DNA of 64,000 nucleotides from Lentzea terrae (GCF_003265345.1 NZ_QFWW01000038.1:113125-177124); one strand, 5' to 3'; counted from the stretch's first letter, positions 16,314-24,577 are shown. Made by a program: numbers and translations. The notes: generated by a model from the letters alone, not told the origin.

Positions 16314-17111
16314 ATGAGCGAGTTGTTGGGGAAGTTCGGGGTGTGGGGTTCGCGGTACCAGTGGGCGGACCGGGTCGACGAGGTGGCCGAGCTCGAGTCG
16401 CTCGGCTTCGGGACGTTCTGGCTCGGCAGCTCGCCGGAGTCGGACCTGGCACTGCCGGAGCGGCTGCTGGGCGTCACGAAGTCGATGACCATCGCCACCG
16501 GGATCGTCAACGTGTGGCAGACCGAGCCGGAGGACGTCTCCCGCTCGTTCCACCGGATCGGCAGCGATCGGCTGGTGCTCGGGGTCGGCGTCGGCCACAA
16601 GCAGATCGACCAGGCCTACGAGAAGCCGTACCCGAAGCTGGTCTCGTACCTCGATCGGCTGAACGTGCCCGCGGACCGGCTGCTGCTCGCCGCGCTCGGC
16701 CCGAAGGTGCTGAAGCTCGCGGCCGACCGGACCGCCGGCGCGCACCCGTACCTGGTCACGGCCGAGCACACGGCGCAGGCGCGGAGGGTGCTCGGCGACA
16801 AGATCCTCGCGCCCGAGGTCACCGTGGTCGTCGAGGAGGACCCGGAGGCGGCCAGGGCCATCGCGCGCGAGCAGCTGGCGTACTACTTCACGCTGACCAA
16901 CTACACGAACAACTGGATGCGCTGGGGTTTCTCGCCGGAGGAGGTCGCCGCGCCCGGCTCGGACCGCTTGATCGATGCACTGGTCGCATGGGGCAGCCCG
17001 GCTCAGGTTGCCGCGAAATTGCGCGCTCACCTGGATTCAGGGGCGGACCACGTGGCCATCCAGTCGTTGAACGGCAGGTACGCCGAGTTGGCCGCCGCGC
17101 TGGCCCCGTGA
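16314..17111 (+). CDS. LLM-class (F420-dependent) oxidoreductase
   Basis: A 265-residue luciferase-like TIM-barrel protein of the probable F420-dependent group. It starts MSELLGKFGVWG and has the helical segment ELESLGFGTFWLGSSPESD, then RLVLGVGVGHKQ and LAALGPKVLKLAADRTAGAHPYLV, the typical cofactor-side motif of this subgroup. ATG 16314 is preferred over TTG 16302 and has GAGAAG just upstream. F420 enzymes are usual in actinobacteria. The substrate is unknown. It lies upstream of fba with a 57-base gap and need not be in the same operon. Confidence 0.88.
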   Translation: MSELLGKFGVWGSRYQWADRVDEVAELESLGFGTFWLGSSPESDLALPERLLGVTKSMTIATGIVNVWQTEPEDVSRSFHRIGSDRLVLGVGVGHKQIDQAYEKPYPKLVSYLDRLNVPADRLLLAALGPKVLKLAADRTAGAHPYLVTAEHTAQARRVLGDKILAPEVTVVVEEDPEAARAIAREQLAYYFTLTNYTNNWMRWGFSPEEVAAPGSDRLIDALVAWGSPAQVAAKLRAHLDSGADHVAIQSLNGRYAELAAALAP

Positions 17112-17168
17112 CACGTGCTCGTAGGATGCGGTCGACACGGCGTTCAGGGCACCTGAGGAGGACGACCG

Positions 17169-18203
17169 ATGCCCATCGCAACCCCCGAGGTCTACGCGGA
17201 GATGCTGGACCGGGCCAAGGCGAACGAGTTCGCCTATCCCGCGATCAACGTCACCTCGTCGGAGACTCTCAACGCGGCTCTGCGCGGATTCGCTGAAGCC
17301 GAGAGCGACGGCATCATCCAGATCTCGACCGGTGGTGCCGAGTTCGCCTCGGGCACCAAGGTCAAGGACATGGTGACCGGCGCTGTGGCGCTCGCGGAGT
17401 TCGCGCACGTCGTCGCGGCGAAGTACCCGGTGAACATCGCGCTGCACACCGACCACTGCCCGAAGGACAAGCTCGACGGGTACGTGCGTCCGCTGATCGC
17501 GATCAGCCAGGAGCGGGTGGACAAGGGTGGCAACCCGCTCTTCCAGTCGCACATGTGGGACGGCTCGGCCGTGCCGCTGGAGGAGAACCTCCAGATCGCG
17601 AGCGAGCTGCTCGACCTCTCCGCCAAGGCGAAGATCGTCCTCGAGATCGAGGTCGGCGTCGTGGGCGGCGAGGAGGACGGCGTCGACAACGAGATCAACG
17701 ACAAGCTCTACACGACGCCAGAGGACTACCTGAAGACCGTCGACGCGCTCGGCGCCGGTGAGAAGGGCCGCTACCTGCTCGCCGCGACGTTCGGCAACGT
17801 GCACGGCGTGTACAAGCCGGGCAACGTCAAGCTGCGTCCGGAGATCCTCAAGCAGGGCCAGGACGTGGCGGCGGAGAAGCTGGGCCTGCCGGCCGGCTCG
17901 AAGCCGTTCGACCTCGTCTTCCACGGCGGCTCCGGCTCGCTGCTCGAGGAGATCCACGAGGCCGTGTCGTACGGCGTCATCAAGATGAACATCGACACGG
18001 ACACCCAGTACGCCTTCACCCGCCCGATCGCGGCGCACATGTTCGCGAACTACGACGGCGTGCTGAAGATCGACGGCGAGGTCGGCAACAAGAAGACCTA
18101 CGACCCGCGCAGCTACCTCAAGGCCGCTGAGCAGGCCATGGCCGCCCGCATCGCCCAGGCGTGCGAGCACCTCAAGTCGTCGGGCCGCATGATCGCGGGC
18201 TGA
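17169..18203 (+). CDS. fba: Class II fructose-bisphosphate aldolase
   Basis: A 344-residue zinc aldolase that cleaves fructose-1,6-bisphosphate in glycolysis and forms it in gluconeogenesis. The zinc/active-site motif is ALHTDHCPKDK; EIEVGVVGGEEDG holds another ligand region; FHGGSGS binds phosphate; and MNIDTDTQYAFTRP is a C-terminal family signature. A strong GAGGAGG ribosome binding site ends 6 bases before ATG 17169. It is followed by a long bidirectional terminator. Together with DUF3151 and purA downstream, it matches the Mycobacterium fba-Rv0360c-purA neighbourhood as recalled. Confidence 0.97.
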   Translation: MPIATPEVYAEMLDRAKANEFAYPAINVTSSETLNAALRGFAEAESDGIIQISTGGAEFASGTKVKDMVTGAVALAEFAHVVAAKYPVNIALHTDHCPKDKLDGYVRPLIAISQERVDKGGNPLFQSHMWDGSAVPLEENLQIASELLDLSAKAKIVLEIEVGVVGGEEDGVDNEINDKLYTTPEDYLKTVDALGAGEKGRYLLAATFGNVHGVYKPGNVKLRPEILKQGQDVAAEKLGLPAGSKPFDLVFHGGSGSLLEEIHEAVSYGVIKMNIDTDTQYAFTRPIAAHMFANYDGVLKIDGEVGNKKTYDPRSYLKAAEQAMAARIAQACEHLKSSGRMIAG

Positions 18204-18214
18204 CTCGTGCTGTG

Positions 18215-18246
18215 AAAAGGGCCCCGGCGCTTGCCGGGGCCCTTTT
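18215..18246. terminator. Bidirectional intrinsic terminator between fba and a convergent membrane gene
   Basis: AAAAGGGCCCCGGC and its exact complement form a 14-base-pair stem with loop GCTT, ending in a T run on both strands. It serves fba and the convergent membrane-protein gene, whose stop is 3 bases away. Confidence 0.95.
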
Positions 18247-18248
18247 TG

Positions 18249-19364
18249 TCAGCTCAGTTTGAGGCGTGAGGCGAGCAGTTGGGTTTCCGGCCGGTGGATG
18301 GCCATGTCGCCGAACGTCCAGAGCACCGCCAGCAGCACGGCCGTGACCGCTGCCGACGCGAACGCGATCGGCGGGCCCCACAGGTACTCCTGCTGGAACC
18401 AGATGCCGACGTACCCGACCGTCGTGACCGCCGCCGACCCCAGCACGGCCGCGGCCGGCGTGGGCATCTTGACGACGTGCGCCGCGTCGATCGCCAGTCC
18501 GACGACGATCAGGAACAGCGGCACCGCGGACTTCGGGAAGTCGATCCCCGCGAGCAACGGCCAGATCAGGCACCGGTACGCGACATACCCGCCCGCCACC
18601 GCCGTGGCCGCCCACGGCTTGTCGATCGTCCTGCGCGCGATCACCAGCACGATCGCCGCGGCGACCAGACCCCAGACCGGGTAGACCCAGTCCGCGATGG
18701 GCAGGGCGAAGTTCACCACCGCCTCGCGTCCGACCGGGATGCCGAGCTGGTCGGCGGCGAACTGCAGCAGGATCGGCTCGGCCTCTGGCCTGCCGTTGTC
18801 GTAGGCCTGCAGCGCGCGCACGCCGTACTCCTGGTGCTGGTTGGGGAACCAGATGTTCTCCAGGAAGAAGAACCACAACGCGACCAGCCCGAACGTCCTG
18901 GCGTTGCCCTGCGGGAAGAACTTCATCCAGCCGCGGATCGCGCCGGCCAGCATCACCGCGGTGCCCAGGTAGAGCAGGGCGTGCGAGCCGGACCAGGACG
19001 TGATGTCCAGGCCGTTGACGCGGTGGTTGATCACGTCGATCGGCAGGGCGACCAGGAAGATCCCGCAGCCGACCTGCATCAGTCGCAGGGTCAGCTTGTC
19101 CACGCCGTACCCGGTGAACGTGTGGAACAACGTGAGCCCGACCACGATCACCGTGCCGACCGTGTTGATCAGGTGCGGCGGAGCCAGGTCGTCCCGCAGC
19201 CACTTGAAGTGCCAGGAGACGTCCCACGACGAACCGATCAGCTTCAGCAGCAGACCGACCAGCCACAGCTGGTAGAGCTGCTTCGTGAGCTTCGCCGGTG
19301 TGTCCCTGCCCGGTGTACCCCGCTCCCAGTACTGGTCGCGGAACTGCCTTACCCCCTGGATCAT
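18249..19364 (-). CDS. Multi-pass membrane protein of unknown function
   Basis: A 371-residue protein with about nine to ten hydrophobic segments, for example LINTVGTVIVVGLTLFHTF, LLYLGTAVMLAGAI and WGLVAAAIVLVIA. Conserved-looking polar motifs include SSWDVSWHFKWLRDD near the N-terminus and ENIWFPNQHQEYG in a loop. They are rich in His, Trp and Asp, as in haem or metal membrane proteins, but no family is recognised. Start ATG 19364 matches where the hydrophobic protein begins. The ribosome binding site is weak. It ends 3 bases from the terminator shared with fba. Confidence 0.82.
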   Translation of the reverse strand: MIQGVRQFRDQYWERGTPGRDTPAKLTKQLYQLWLVGLLLKLIGSSWDVSWHFKWLRDDLAPPHLINTVGTVIVVGLTLFHTFTGYGVDKLTLRLMQVGCGIFLVALPIDVINHRVNGLDITSWSGSHALLYLGTAVMLAGAIRGWMKFFPQGNARTFGLVALWFFFLENIWFPNQHQEYGVRALQAYDNGRPEAEPILLQFAADQLGIPVGREAVVNFALPIADWVYPVWGLVAAAIVLVIARRTIDKPWAATAVAGGYVAYRCLIWPLLAGIDFPKSAVPLFLIVVGLAIDAAHVVKMPTPAAAVLGSAAVTTVGYVGIWFQQEYLWGPPIAFASAAVTAVLLAVLWTFGDMAIHRPETQLLASRLKLS

Positions 19365-19499
19365 CCCGACATCATGCGTGGCTGGTCGGTGTCCAGGAAG
19401 CCGAAACCACCCTGGTTTTACCCTGATGTTTCCAATTCGTATGCACGATCGGGTGAACGGCGTTGATCTGGTCGGGCTAGCGCGGAACCATGCCTGGCC

Positions 19500-19586
19500 A
19501 TGAGCAAGAAGATCATCGCTGGGGTGCTGGTTACTGCGCTGATGCTGGCCGTTGTGGCTGCGGTCATGCGGGTCTTCCTCTCGTAG
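19500..19586 (+). CDS. Possible 28-residue membrane peptide
   Basis: A short frame beginning MSKKIIAGVLVTALMLAV has a basic N-terminus and then a single hydrophobic helix, ending VFLS. It stops 27 bases before the DUF3151 start on the same strand. No ribosome binding site stands out. It has the composition of a small membrane peptide, but its length leaves a fair chance of coincidence. Confidence 0.4.
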   Translation: MSKKIIAGVLVTALMLAVVAAVMRVFLS

Positions 19587-19613
19587 GTTCGAGTTGTGCG
19601 GCACGATGGCCGC

Positions 19614-20024
19614 ATGGTTGAGAACCTCCTCGGACCCGAGCCGACTCGTTTGCCTGATCGTCCTGAGGCGCAGGCTGCTGCTGACGGGGGTACGGACCCC
19701 GGCAAGATCGTTCGGGCTTATCCGGACTTCTCCGAGGCCTGGGCATTGCTGGCTGAGCGGGCGTTGCACGCTGGGGACCCGGTGGCTGCCTATGCCTATG
19801 CGCGTACCGGGTACCACCGGGGGCTGGATCAGTTGCGGCGGTCCGGGTGGAAGGGGTTCGGGCCTGTGCCTTGGGACCACCGGCCGAACCAGGGGTTCTT
19901 GCGGGCGTTGGGTGCGCTTGCTCGGGCTGCTCGGGAGATCGGGGAGGACGAGGAGTGGGAGCGGTGCTCCCAGTTCCTGGCTGATTCGGATCCCAAGGCT
20001 CCTGCTGCGTTGGGGCTGGTTTAG
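19614..20024 (+). CDS. DUF3151 protein
   Basis: A 136-residue protein with the family-typical start MVENLLGPEPTRLP and a helical-repeat-like body: DFSEAWALLAERAL, then AYAYARTGYHRGLDQLRRSGW and NQGFLRALGALARAA. The family is widespread in actinobacteria and of unknown function. It sits near fba and purA, as does its Mycobacterium relative (Rv0360c, from memory). ATG 19614 is preferred over GTG 19596, since family members begin at the LLGPEPT block. Confidence 0.88.
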   Translation: MVENLLGPEPTRLPDRPEAQAAADGGTDPGKIVRAYPDFSEAWALLAERALHAGDPVAAYAYARTGYHRGLDQLRRSGWKGFGPVPWDHRPNQGFLRALGALARAAREIGEDEEWERCSQFLADSDPKAPAALGLV

Positions 20025-20070
20025 GGGCCGCCGTTCCGGCGTGTTTGCGCCGGGCCGCCGTTTCGGCGTG
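20025..20070 (+). repeat. 19-base imperfect direct repeat
   Basis: Copies at 20025-20043 and 20052-20070 begin GGGCCGCCGTT and end CGGCGTG, with one mismatch. The first starts right after the DUF3151 stop. Confidence 0.75.
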
Positions 20071-20153
20071 GGCGCGTCGGTTGCGTAGGTCGTCCCCCTG
20101 TTGCGTGCTCCCGTTCACCGTGCGTGCTTCCCCTTGGGAGGCGCCGCCCCCAA

Positions 20154-20179
20154 ACCCCCCGCCAATCTGATCGGGGGGT
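20154..20179. repeat. Inverted repeat with C7/G7-type arms
   Basis: ACCCCCC and GGGGGGT separated by 12 bases form a 7-base-pair stem. Confidence 0.6.
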
Positions 20180-20251
20180 CCAGCGCCGCACGCGGGTTGA
20201 TGGCACGCCTGTTGCTTACGGCGGCTGCCTGTTGCGTAGGTGGTGCGGTCC

Positions 20252-20280
20252 GGGCGGGTCCTCGTGACGGGGACCCGCCC
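20252..20280. repeat. Strong inverted repeat
   Basis: GGGCGGGTCC and GGACCCGCCC, a perfect 10-base-pair stem with a 9-base loop. No T run follows, so it is not a classical terminator; it may be a repeat-element core or a U-less terminator. Confidence 0.65.
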
Positions 20281-20490
20281 GCACCGCGTTTCAAGCTTTC
20301 ACGCGCCTCGGCTTCGCCATCGCCGCTTGGCTTCGCCTTCGCGGGAGATCTGAGGCGTGTCGAGTACCGCCGACCCATGAGGAACCCCCTGTAACCACCG
20401 TCGACATGTGTTGTGGCGTACCCGCAGGTTGTGCCTGGTGGCCGCTGGACCAAGACTGGGGCGGCTAGTCGGGATCAGCGGGCGGGGTGA

Positions 20491-21654
20491 GTGGTGGGCG
20501 CGGTCAGGGATGCGGTCGGGCGTGGGCTTGCGCGGTGGCGCGGGGCCGCGTTGCCGATCGTCCAAAGTGCCCTGTCGGCGGGGCTCGCCTGGGTCGTGGC
20601 GACCCTCGTCATCGGACACCAGCACCCGTTCTTCGCGCCGATTGCTGCGGTGGTCTGCCTCGGGGTTTCGTTGGGGCAGCGGCTGCGGCGCGTTGGTGAG
20701 CTTGTTGTCGGCGTGTCGGTTGGTGTGGGGGTCGGCGACGCGCTGATCAGCTGGATCGGTAGTGGGCCCTGGCAGATCGCGCTCGTGGTCGGGCTGGCGA
20801 TGTCGGCGGCGGTGTTGCTCGACGGTGGTTCGGTGATCGCGCTGCAGGCTGGAAGTAGCGCGGTGCTGGTTGCGACGTTGTTGCCGCCCAGTGCGGGCGG
20901 TGGGTTCGACCGGATGATCGACGCGCTCACCGGTGGGCTGGTCGGGCTTGCGGTGGCGGCCTTGTTGCCTGCCAATCCGGTCACGGTGGCGCAACGGCAG
21001 CTCAAGGCGTTGACGAACACGCTCAGTGCGGCGTTGCGGAACATCGCCGAGGCCCTGACCGAGAAGGACGCGGTCAAGGCGGCTGGGGTGTTGTCCGAGT
21101 TGCGGACCAGCCAGAGCACGATCGACGACTACAAGTCGGCGCTGCAGACCGGCAGTGAGATCGCGAGGATCGCGCCCATCCGGTGGCGGTCCAAGGACGA
21201 GTTGAGCAGGTACCAGACGGCGGCTGGGCCGGTGGACTACGCGATTCGGAACACGCGGGTGCTGGCGCGGCGGACGATGGCGGCGCTCAAGGCGGACGAG
21301 CGGATTCCGGACGGTGTGCCGGAAGTGTTGAAGGCGTACGCGGATGCCGTTGACTGCCTCAAAGGCGAGTTGGAGAAGGGGAAGACGCCCAAGGAGACGC
21401 GGGAGGCCGTGCGGGACGCCGCGCGGCAGTTGACCGCGCGGCGTCTCGGTGGGGACGGGTTCTCGTCCAAGGTGGTGCTGGCGCAGATCCGGAGTGTCGC
21501 GGTGGATCTGTTGCAGGCGACCGGGTTGAGCCGGAGCGAGGCGATGGAGGCGTTGCCGCCTCTCAGCCCTCCGGGCGGTGCAGAAGCCCGCGCAGAAGCG
21601 AGTGCACCTGCTCGTGATCGCGAGGATCAGCCAGGACGCAAGCAGCGCCCGTGA
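20491..21654 (+). CDS. FUSC/aromatic acid exporter-like membrane protein
   Basis: A 387-residue protein. The N-terminal 170 residues contain about six membrane helices (ALSAGLAWVVATLVIG, FFAPIAAVVCLGVSLGQRL, VVGLAMSAAVLLDGG, LTGGLVGLAVAALLP); the rest is a soluble helical domain ending in a charged, Pro-rich tail. This is the layout of FUSC/ArAE half-type exporters and their actinobacterial relatives. PNPVTVAQRQLKALTN marks the join. Start is GTG 20491 or 20494. The last 92 bases overlap the convergent small gene at 21563-21814, an unusually long tail-to-tail overlap. Confidence 0.8.
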   Translation: MVGAVRDAVGRGLARWRGAALPIVQSALSAGLAWVVATLVIGHQHPFFAPIAAVVCLGVSLGQRLRRVGELVVGVSVGVGVGDALISWIGSGPWQIALVVGLAMSAAVLLDGGSVIALQAGSSAVLVATLLPPSAGGGFDRMIDALTGGLVGLAVAALLPANPVTVAQRQLKALTNTLSAALRNIAEALTEKDAVKAAGVLSELRTSQSTIDDYKSALQTGSEIARIAPIRWRSKDELSRYQTAAGPVDYAIRNTRVLARRTMAALKADERIPDGVPEVLKAYADAVDCLKGELEKGKTPKETREAVRDAARQLTARRLGGDGFSSKVVLAQIRSVAVDLLQATGLSRSEAMEALPPLSPPGGAEARAEASAPARDREDQPGRKQRP

Positions 21655-21814
21655 TGGCGTACCACTCTTCCGCGCCCTCGTAGCGGACCAGTGCGCGGAG
21701 CTTTCCGTCGTCGGAGAGTTCCGTGCACAGCTCCAGGTCCCCGGTGACGACGCCGACCTCGTCGGTCATCACGCCGCCAGGGCCGGCCACGAAAAGCGAA
21801 GAGAGCGAGTTCAT
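21563..21814 (-). CDS. 83-residue conserved-looking hypothetical protein coupled to a secreted nuclease gene
   Basis: No family is recognised. The start shares one base with the nuclease stop in a TGATG junction, a clear translational coupling signal. The protein reads as a small alpha/beta fold: a beta-rich stretch GVVTGDLELCTELSDDGKL, then LVRYEGAEEWYAITGAACVL, then a helix HEQVHSLLRGLLH. It has no signal peptide, so it stays in the cytoplasm while its partner is exported. A partner or protective role for the nuclease is possible but unproven. Its 3' end overlaps the exporter-like gene by 92 bases. Confidence 0.68.
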   Translation of the reverse strand: MNSLSSLFVAGPGGVMTDEVGVVTGDLELCTELSDDGKLRALVRYEGAEEWYAITGAACVLADPRDHEQVHSLLRGLLHRPEG

Positions 21815-22449
21815 CAGCAGGCGTTCAGCATCCCGGTCAGTGCGGTCTTCTCGGAACTCTGCAAGGTGAGTCCCCAGTTCTTCTTCGTCCGAACCCACAT
21901 CTTCGCGTACGTGCAGTAGTAGGACGTCAGCGGCGGCTTCCAGGAGGCCGGGTCCTGGTCACCCTTGGCCTGGTTCACGTTGTCGGTGACCGCGATCAGC
22001 TGCGGACCCGACAGGTCGTTCGCGAACGCCTGGCGCCTGGACGTGGTCCACGAGGACGCGCCGGACCGCCAGGCTTCCGCCAGCGCCACGACGTGGTCGA
22101 TGTCCACGTCGGAGGCCGCGGTCCAGGTGGCGCCGTCGTACGGGGAGAACCAGCGGCCTGAGGTGGCCGCGCACGACGAGTCGGTCACGACGTTCGTGCC
22201 GTCCCGCTTGAGCACGGTCTCGCGGGTGTTGCAGGTGGTGCCCGACGGCGTGATCCAGTGGGGGAACTTGTCGCGCGAATAGCCCGTCATCGAGCCCTCG
22301 CTGGCGACCGTGAGGCTCGCCAGTTCGGACTTCGCGGTGGTGGTGCTGGGGATGTTCGGCGGTGTCGCGAGTGCAGGGGAAACAAAACCAACGGCGAGTG
22401 CCACGGTGGCAACGGAAACACCGATGATTCGGTTAACTTTTGACATCAT
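21814..22449 (-). CDS. Secreted HNH endonuclease (DUF1524/GmrSD C-terminal-like)
   Basis: A 211-residue protein with a Sec signal peptide (about 28 residues, ending SPALA). The mature domain carries DIDHVVALAEAW, the His-metal motif of this HNH subfamily, and later ITAVSDN-type spacing here as LIAVTDNVNQAKGDQDPASW, with NQAKGDQDP supplying the Asn and metal residues. Four Cys could form disulfides. Such proteins are common extracellular nucleases in actinobacteria. GGAAGG at 22455-22460 supports ATG 22449 (or 22446). The downstream 83-residue gene is coupled. Confidence 0.9.
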   Translation of the reverse strand: MMSKVNRIIGVSVATVALAVGFVSPALATPPNIPSTTTAKSELASLTVASEGSMTGYSRDKFPHWITPSGTTCNTRETVLKRDGTNVVTDSSCAATSGRWFSPYDGATWTAASDVDIDHVVALAEAWRSGASSWTTSRRQAFANDLSGPQLIAVTDNVNQAKGDQDPASWKPPLTSYYCTYAKMWVRTKKNWGLTLQSSEKTALTGMLNAC

Positions 22450-22550
22450 CCCGACCTTCCTTGTTGGAAGTGATCGGGACATACCCTTAGTCACTGTATG
22501 GAATTAGGCAATGCCTTCGGGTGACACTCAAGTGAACTACAAGCGCACGG

Positions 22551-23207
22551 CTAGACGCCTCGGACGAGCCTCAAGTCCTCGGTGTGGCGGTACCAGGTCC
22601 ACTTGTCGACCGGGCGGGGGTGCTTGTGACCATCGAGAACGGCTGTGGTGGGCAGGCAGCCGAGCTGGAACGCGCGCGGGCGGCTCTCCCGGACGCGCGA
22701 CCCGATCAGGCGCTTGTTAACAATTCGCACTACGAGGCCGCGGCCGCCGTCCGGGTCCGGCGTGCATTCGATCCGAGAGGCCTGGCCGCGCAGGACGTTG
22801 TGCTCGTCGCTGTAACCGACGCCACGGACGGGCGACAACACGCCGAGTCCCATCAGCACGCCGCCGACGTCGTCGCGGACGAACGGAACGGGATCTACGT
22901 CACCGTTCAGGGCGATGTCCAGGGCCCGTGCGGGATCGGTCGACAGGCCCCAGAGGGCGGCCACCGGCGAGTCGGCCACCGGGACGTAACCGAGGGCCAC
23001 AGAGCCCAGTTTTTCCTTGCGCAGCAACCGCAATGCGACGGCAGAGAGGTCGGCGTCGGTGCCCACGACGACGAGCCGTTCGGCGTCCAGGTGTTGATCT
23101 ACGTGGTCCTTGCCGGGGCGGGCGGGGACGAGCTGCACCCCGTCACGTTGAGTGATCATTGGCAACTGCGAGTTTCCGCAGGCCAACACGATTCCGTGCA
23201 CGGTCAT
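22551..23207 (-). CDS. Conserved actinobacterial protein of the Rv0358 type, divergent from purA
   Basis: A 218-residue cytoplasmic protein starting MTVHGIVLACGNSQLPMITQ. The patterns LVVVGTDADLSAVALRLLR and LGYVPVADSPVAALWGL resemble the nucleotide-binding core of diacylglycerol-kinase/NAD-kinase-like folds (D-x-D-L and a G-Y-V-P segment), but the glycine-rich loop is degenerate, so catalysis is doubtful. A protein of similar size (Rv0358, recalled) sits beside purA in Mycobacterium, supporting a conserved pair. The divergent gap of 62 bases must hold both promoters. Confidence 0.8.
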   Translation of the reverse strand: MTVHGIVLACGNSQLPMITQRDGVQLVPARPGKDHVDQHLDAERLVVVGTDADLSAVALRLLRKEKLGSVALGYVPVADSPVAALWGLSTDPARALDIALNGDVDPVPFVRDDVGGVLMGLGVLSPVRGVGYSDEHNVLRGQASRIECTPDPDGGRGLVVRIVNKRLIGSRVRESRPRAFQLGCLPTTAVLDGHKHPRPVDKWTWYRHTEDLRLVRGV

Positions 23208-23249
23208 CTCCTGGTCTACCCTCGCTTACCGGCGTTCGCTCGAACCAGT

Positions 23250-23261
23250 CCAAGCGCTTGG
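23250..23261. promoter_or_regulatory. Perfect 12-base palindrome at the purA ribosome binding site
   Basis: CCAAGCGCTTGG lies 8 bases before the purA ATG and shares its last two bases with the GGAG ribosome binding site. A central CG with AAGC/GCTT arms is the form of a LacI-type operator. A bound repressor or an RNA hairpin could limit purA translation start. Confidence 0.5.
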
Positions 23262-23269
23262 AGTTTCAC

Positions 23270-24559
23270 ATGCCGGCCGTCGTGCTGATCGGTGCCCAGT
23301 GGGGCGATGAGGGCAAGGGCAAGGCCACCGACATCCTCGGTGAGCGTGTCCAGTGGATCGTCCGCTACCAGGGCGGCAACAACGCGGGTCACACAGTGGT
23401 CCTCCCGGACGGCCAGAAGTTCGCCCTGCACCTCATCCCGTCCGGCATCCTCACGCCCGGTGTGAAGAACGTCATCGGCAACGGTGTCGTGGTCGACCCC
23501 GGCGTGCTGCTCGAGGAGCTCGCGGGACTCGAGGAGAAGGGCGTCGACACCAGCGGCCTGCTGATCTCGTCGGACGCGCATTTGATCATGCCGTACCACG
23601 TGGCCATCGACAAGGTGACCGAGCGCTACCTCGGCAAGGCGAAGATCGGCACCACCGGTCGCGGCATCGGGCCCGCCTACCAGGACAAGCTCGCCCGCGT
23701 AGGCGTGCGCGTGCAGGACCTGCTCGACGAGAAGATCCTCCGGCAGAAGGTCGAGGCGGCCCTGGACTTCAAGAACCAGGTGCTGGTCAAGGTCTACAAC
23801 CGCAAGGCGCTCGACCCCGACCAGGTCGTCGACCAGGTGCTGGAGCGCGGTCAGCACTTCGTGCACCGCATCGCGGACACCCGCCTGCTGCTCAACCAGG
23901 CGCTGGACCGCGACGAGATCGTGGTGCTGGAGGGCTCGCAGGGCACGCTGCTCGACGTCGACCACGGCACCTACCCGTTCGTCACGTCGTCGAACCCGAC
24001 GTCCGGTGGCGCGACGGTCGGCTCCGGTGTCGGCCCGACCCGCATCAGCACCGTGATCGGCATCCTGAAGGCCTACACGACCCGCGTGGGCTCCGGTCCG
24101 TTCCCGACCGAGCTCAACGACGACCAGGGCGAGTACCTGCGCAAGCAGGGCGGTGAGTTCGGTGTCACCACCGGCCGCAGCCGGCGCACCGGCTGGTTCG
24201 ACGCCGTGATCGCCCGCTACGCCTCCCGCGTCAACGGCATCACCGACTACTTCCTCACCAAGCTCGACGTGTTGTCGGGCCTGGAGAAGGTGCCGGTCTG
24301 CGTCGCGTACGAAGTGGACGGTCGACGGGTCGACGAGATGCCGATGACGCAGACCGACGTGCACCACGCCGTGCCGGTCTACGAGGAGCTGCCGGGCTGG
24401 TTCGAGGACATCTCGCACTGCCGCACGTTCGACGAGCTGCCGGCCAACGCCAAGGCCTACGTCGAGTACCTGGAGAGCATCATCGGAGCCCGCGTCTCGG
24501 CGATCGGTGTCGGCCCCGGCCGCGACCAGACGATCGTCCGGCACGACGTCCTGGGCTGA
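23270..24559 (+). CDS. purA: Adenylosuccinate synthetase
   Basis: A 429-residue enzyme of normal length that joins IMP and aspartate with GTP to give adenylosuccinate, the first committed step to AMP. It has the GTP-binding loop GAQWGDEGKGK at residues 8-18 with the catalytic Asp and Lys, GGNNAGHTVV with the catalytic His, TTGRGIGPAY for IMP, and the C-terminal TGRSRRTGWFD and TKLDVLSG motifs. ATG 23270 fits the universal N-terminus and has GGAG at 23260-23263. purB, which completes the branch, lies at 52797-54215. Confidence 0.98.
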   Translation: MPAVVLIGAQWGDEGKGKATDILGERVQWIVRYQGGNNAGHTVVLPDGQKFALHLIPSGILTPGVKNVIGNGVVVDPGVLLEELAGLEEKGVDTSGLLISSDAHLIMPYHVAIDKVTERYLGKAKIGTTGRGIGPAYQDKLARVGVRVQDLLDEKILRQKVEAALDFKNQVLVKVYNRKALDPDQVVDQVLERGQHFVHRIADTRLLLNQALDRDEIVVLEGSQGTLLDVDHGTYPFVTSSNPTSGGATVGSGVGPTRISTVIGILKAYTTRVGSGPFPTELNDDQGEYLRKQGGEFGVTTGRSRRTGWFDAVIARYASRVNGITDYFLTKLDVLSGLEKVPVCVAYEVDGRRVDEMPMTQTDVHHAVPVYEELPGWFEDISHCRTFDELPANAKAYVEYLESIIGARVSAIGVGPGRDQTIVRHDVLG

Positions 24560-24577
24560 CAGCCGACAGCAGACAGG

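Larger units (their letters stand above)
20025..20490. other. Gene-poor 466-base gap rich in repeats and hairpins
   Basis: No gene is supported here. The gap holds a near-identical 19-base direct repeat, two strong inverted repeats, and a recurring TTGCGTAGGT word at 20081-20090 and 20231-20240, plus a patch of CTTCGCC repeats near 20311-20340. Translations of open frames here look like compositional noise. The make-up suggests an intergenic repeat family rather than coding sequence. Confidence 0.6.

Noticed and set aside
20101..20453. Open frames on both strands in the repeat-rich gap.
   Set aside because: No family, no ribosome binding site, and repeat-derived composition; the frames follow from hairpin and CTTCGCC repeats.
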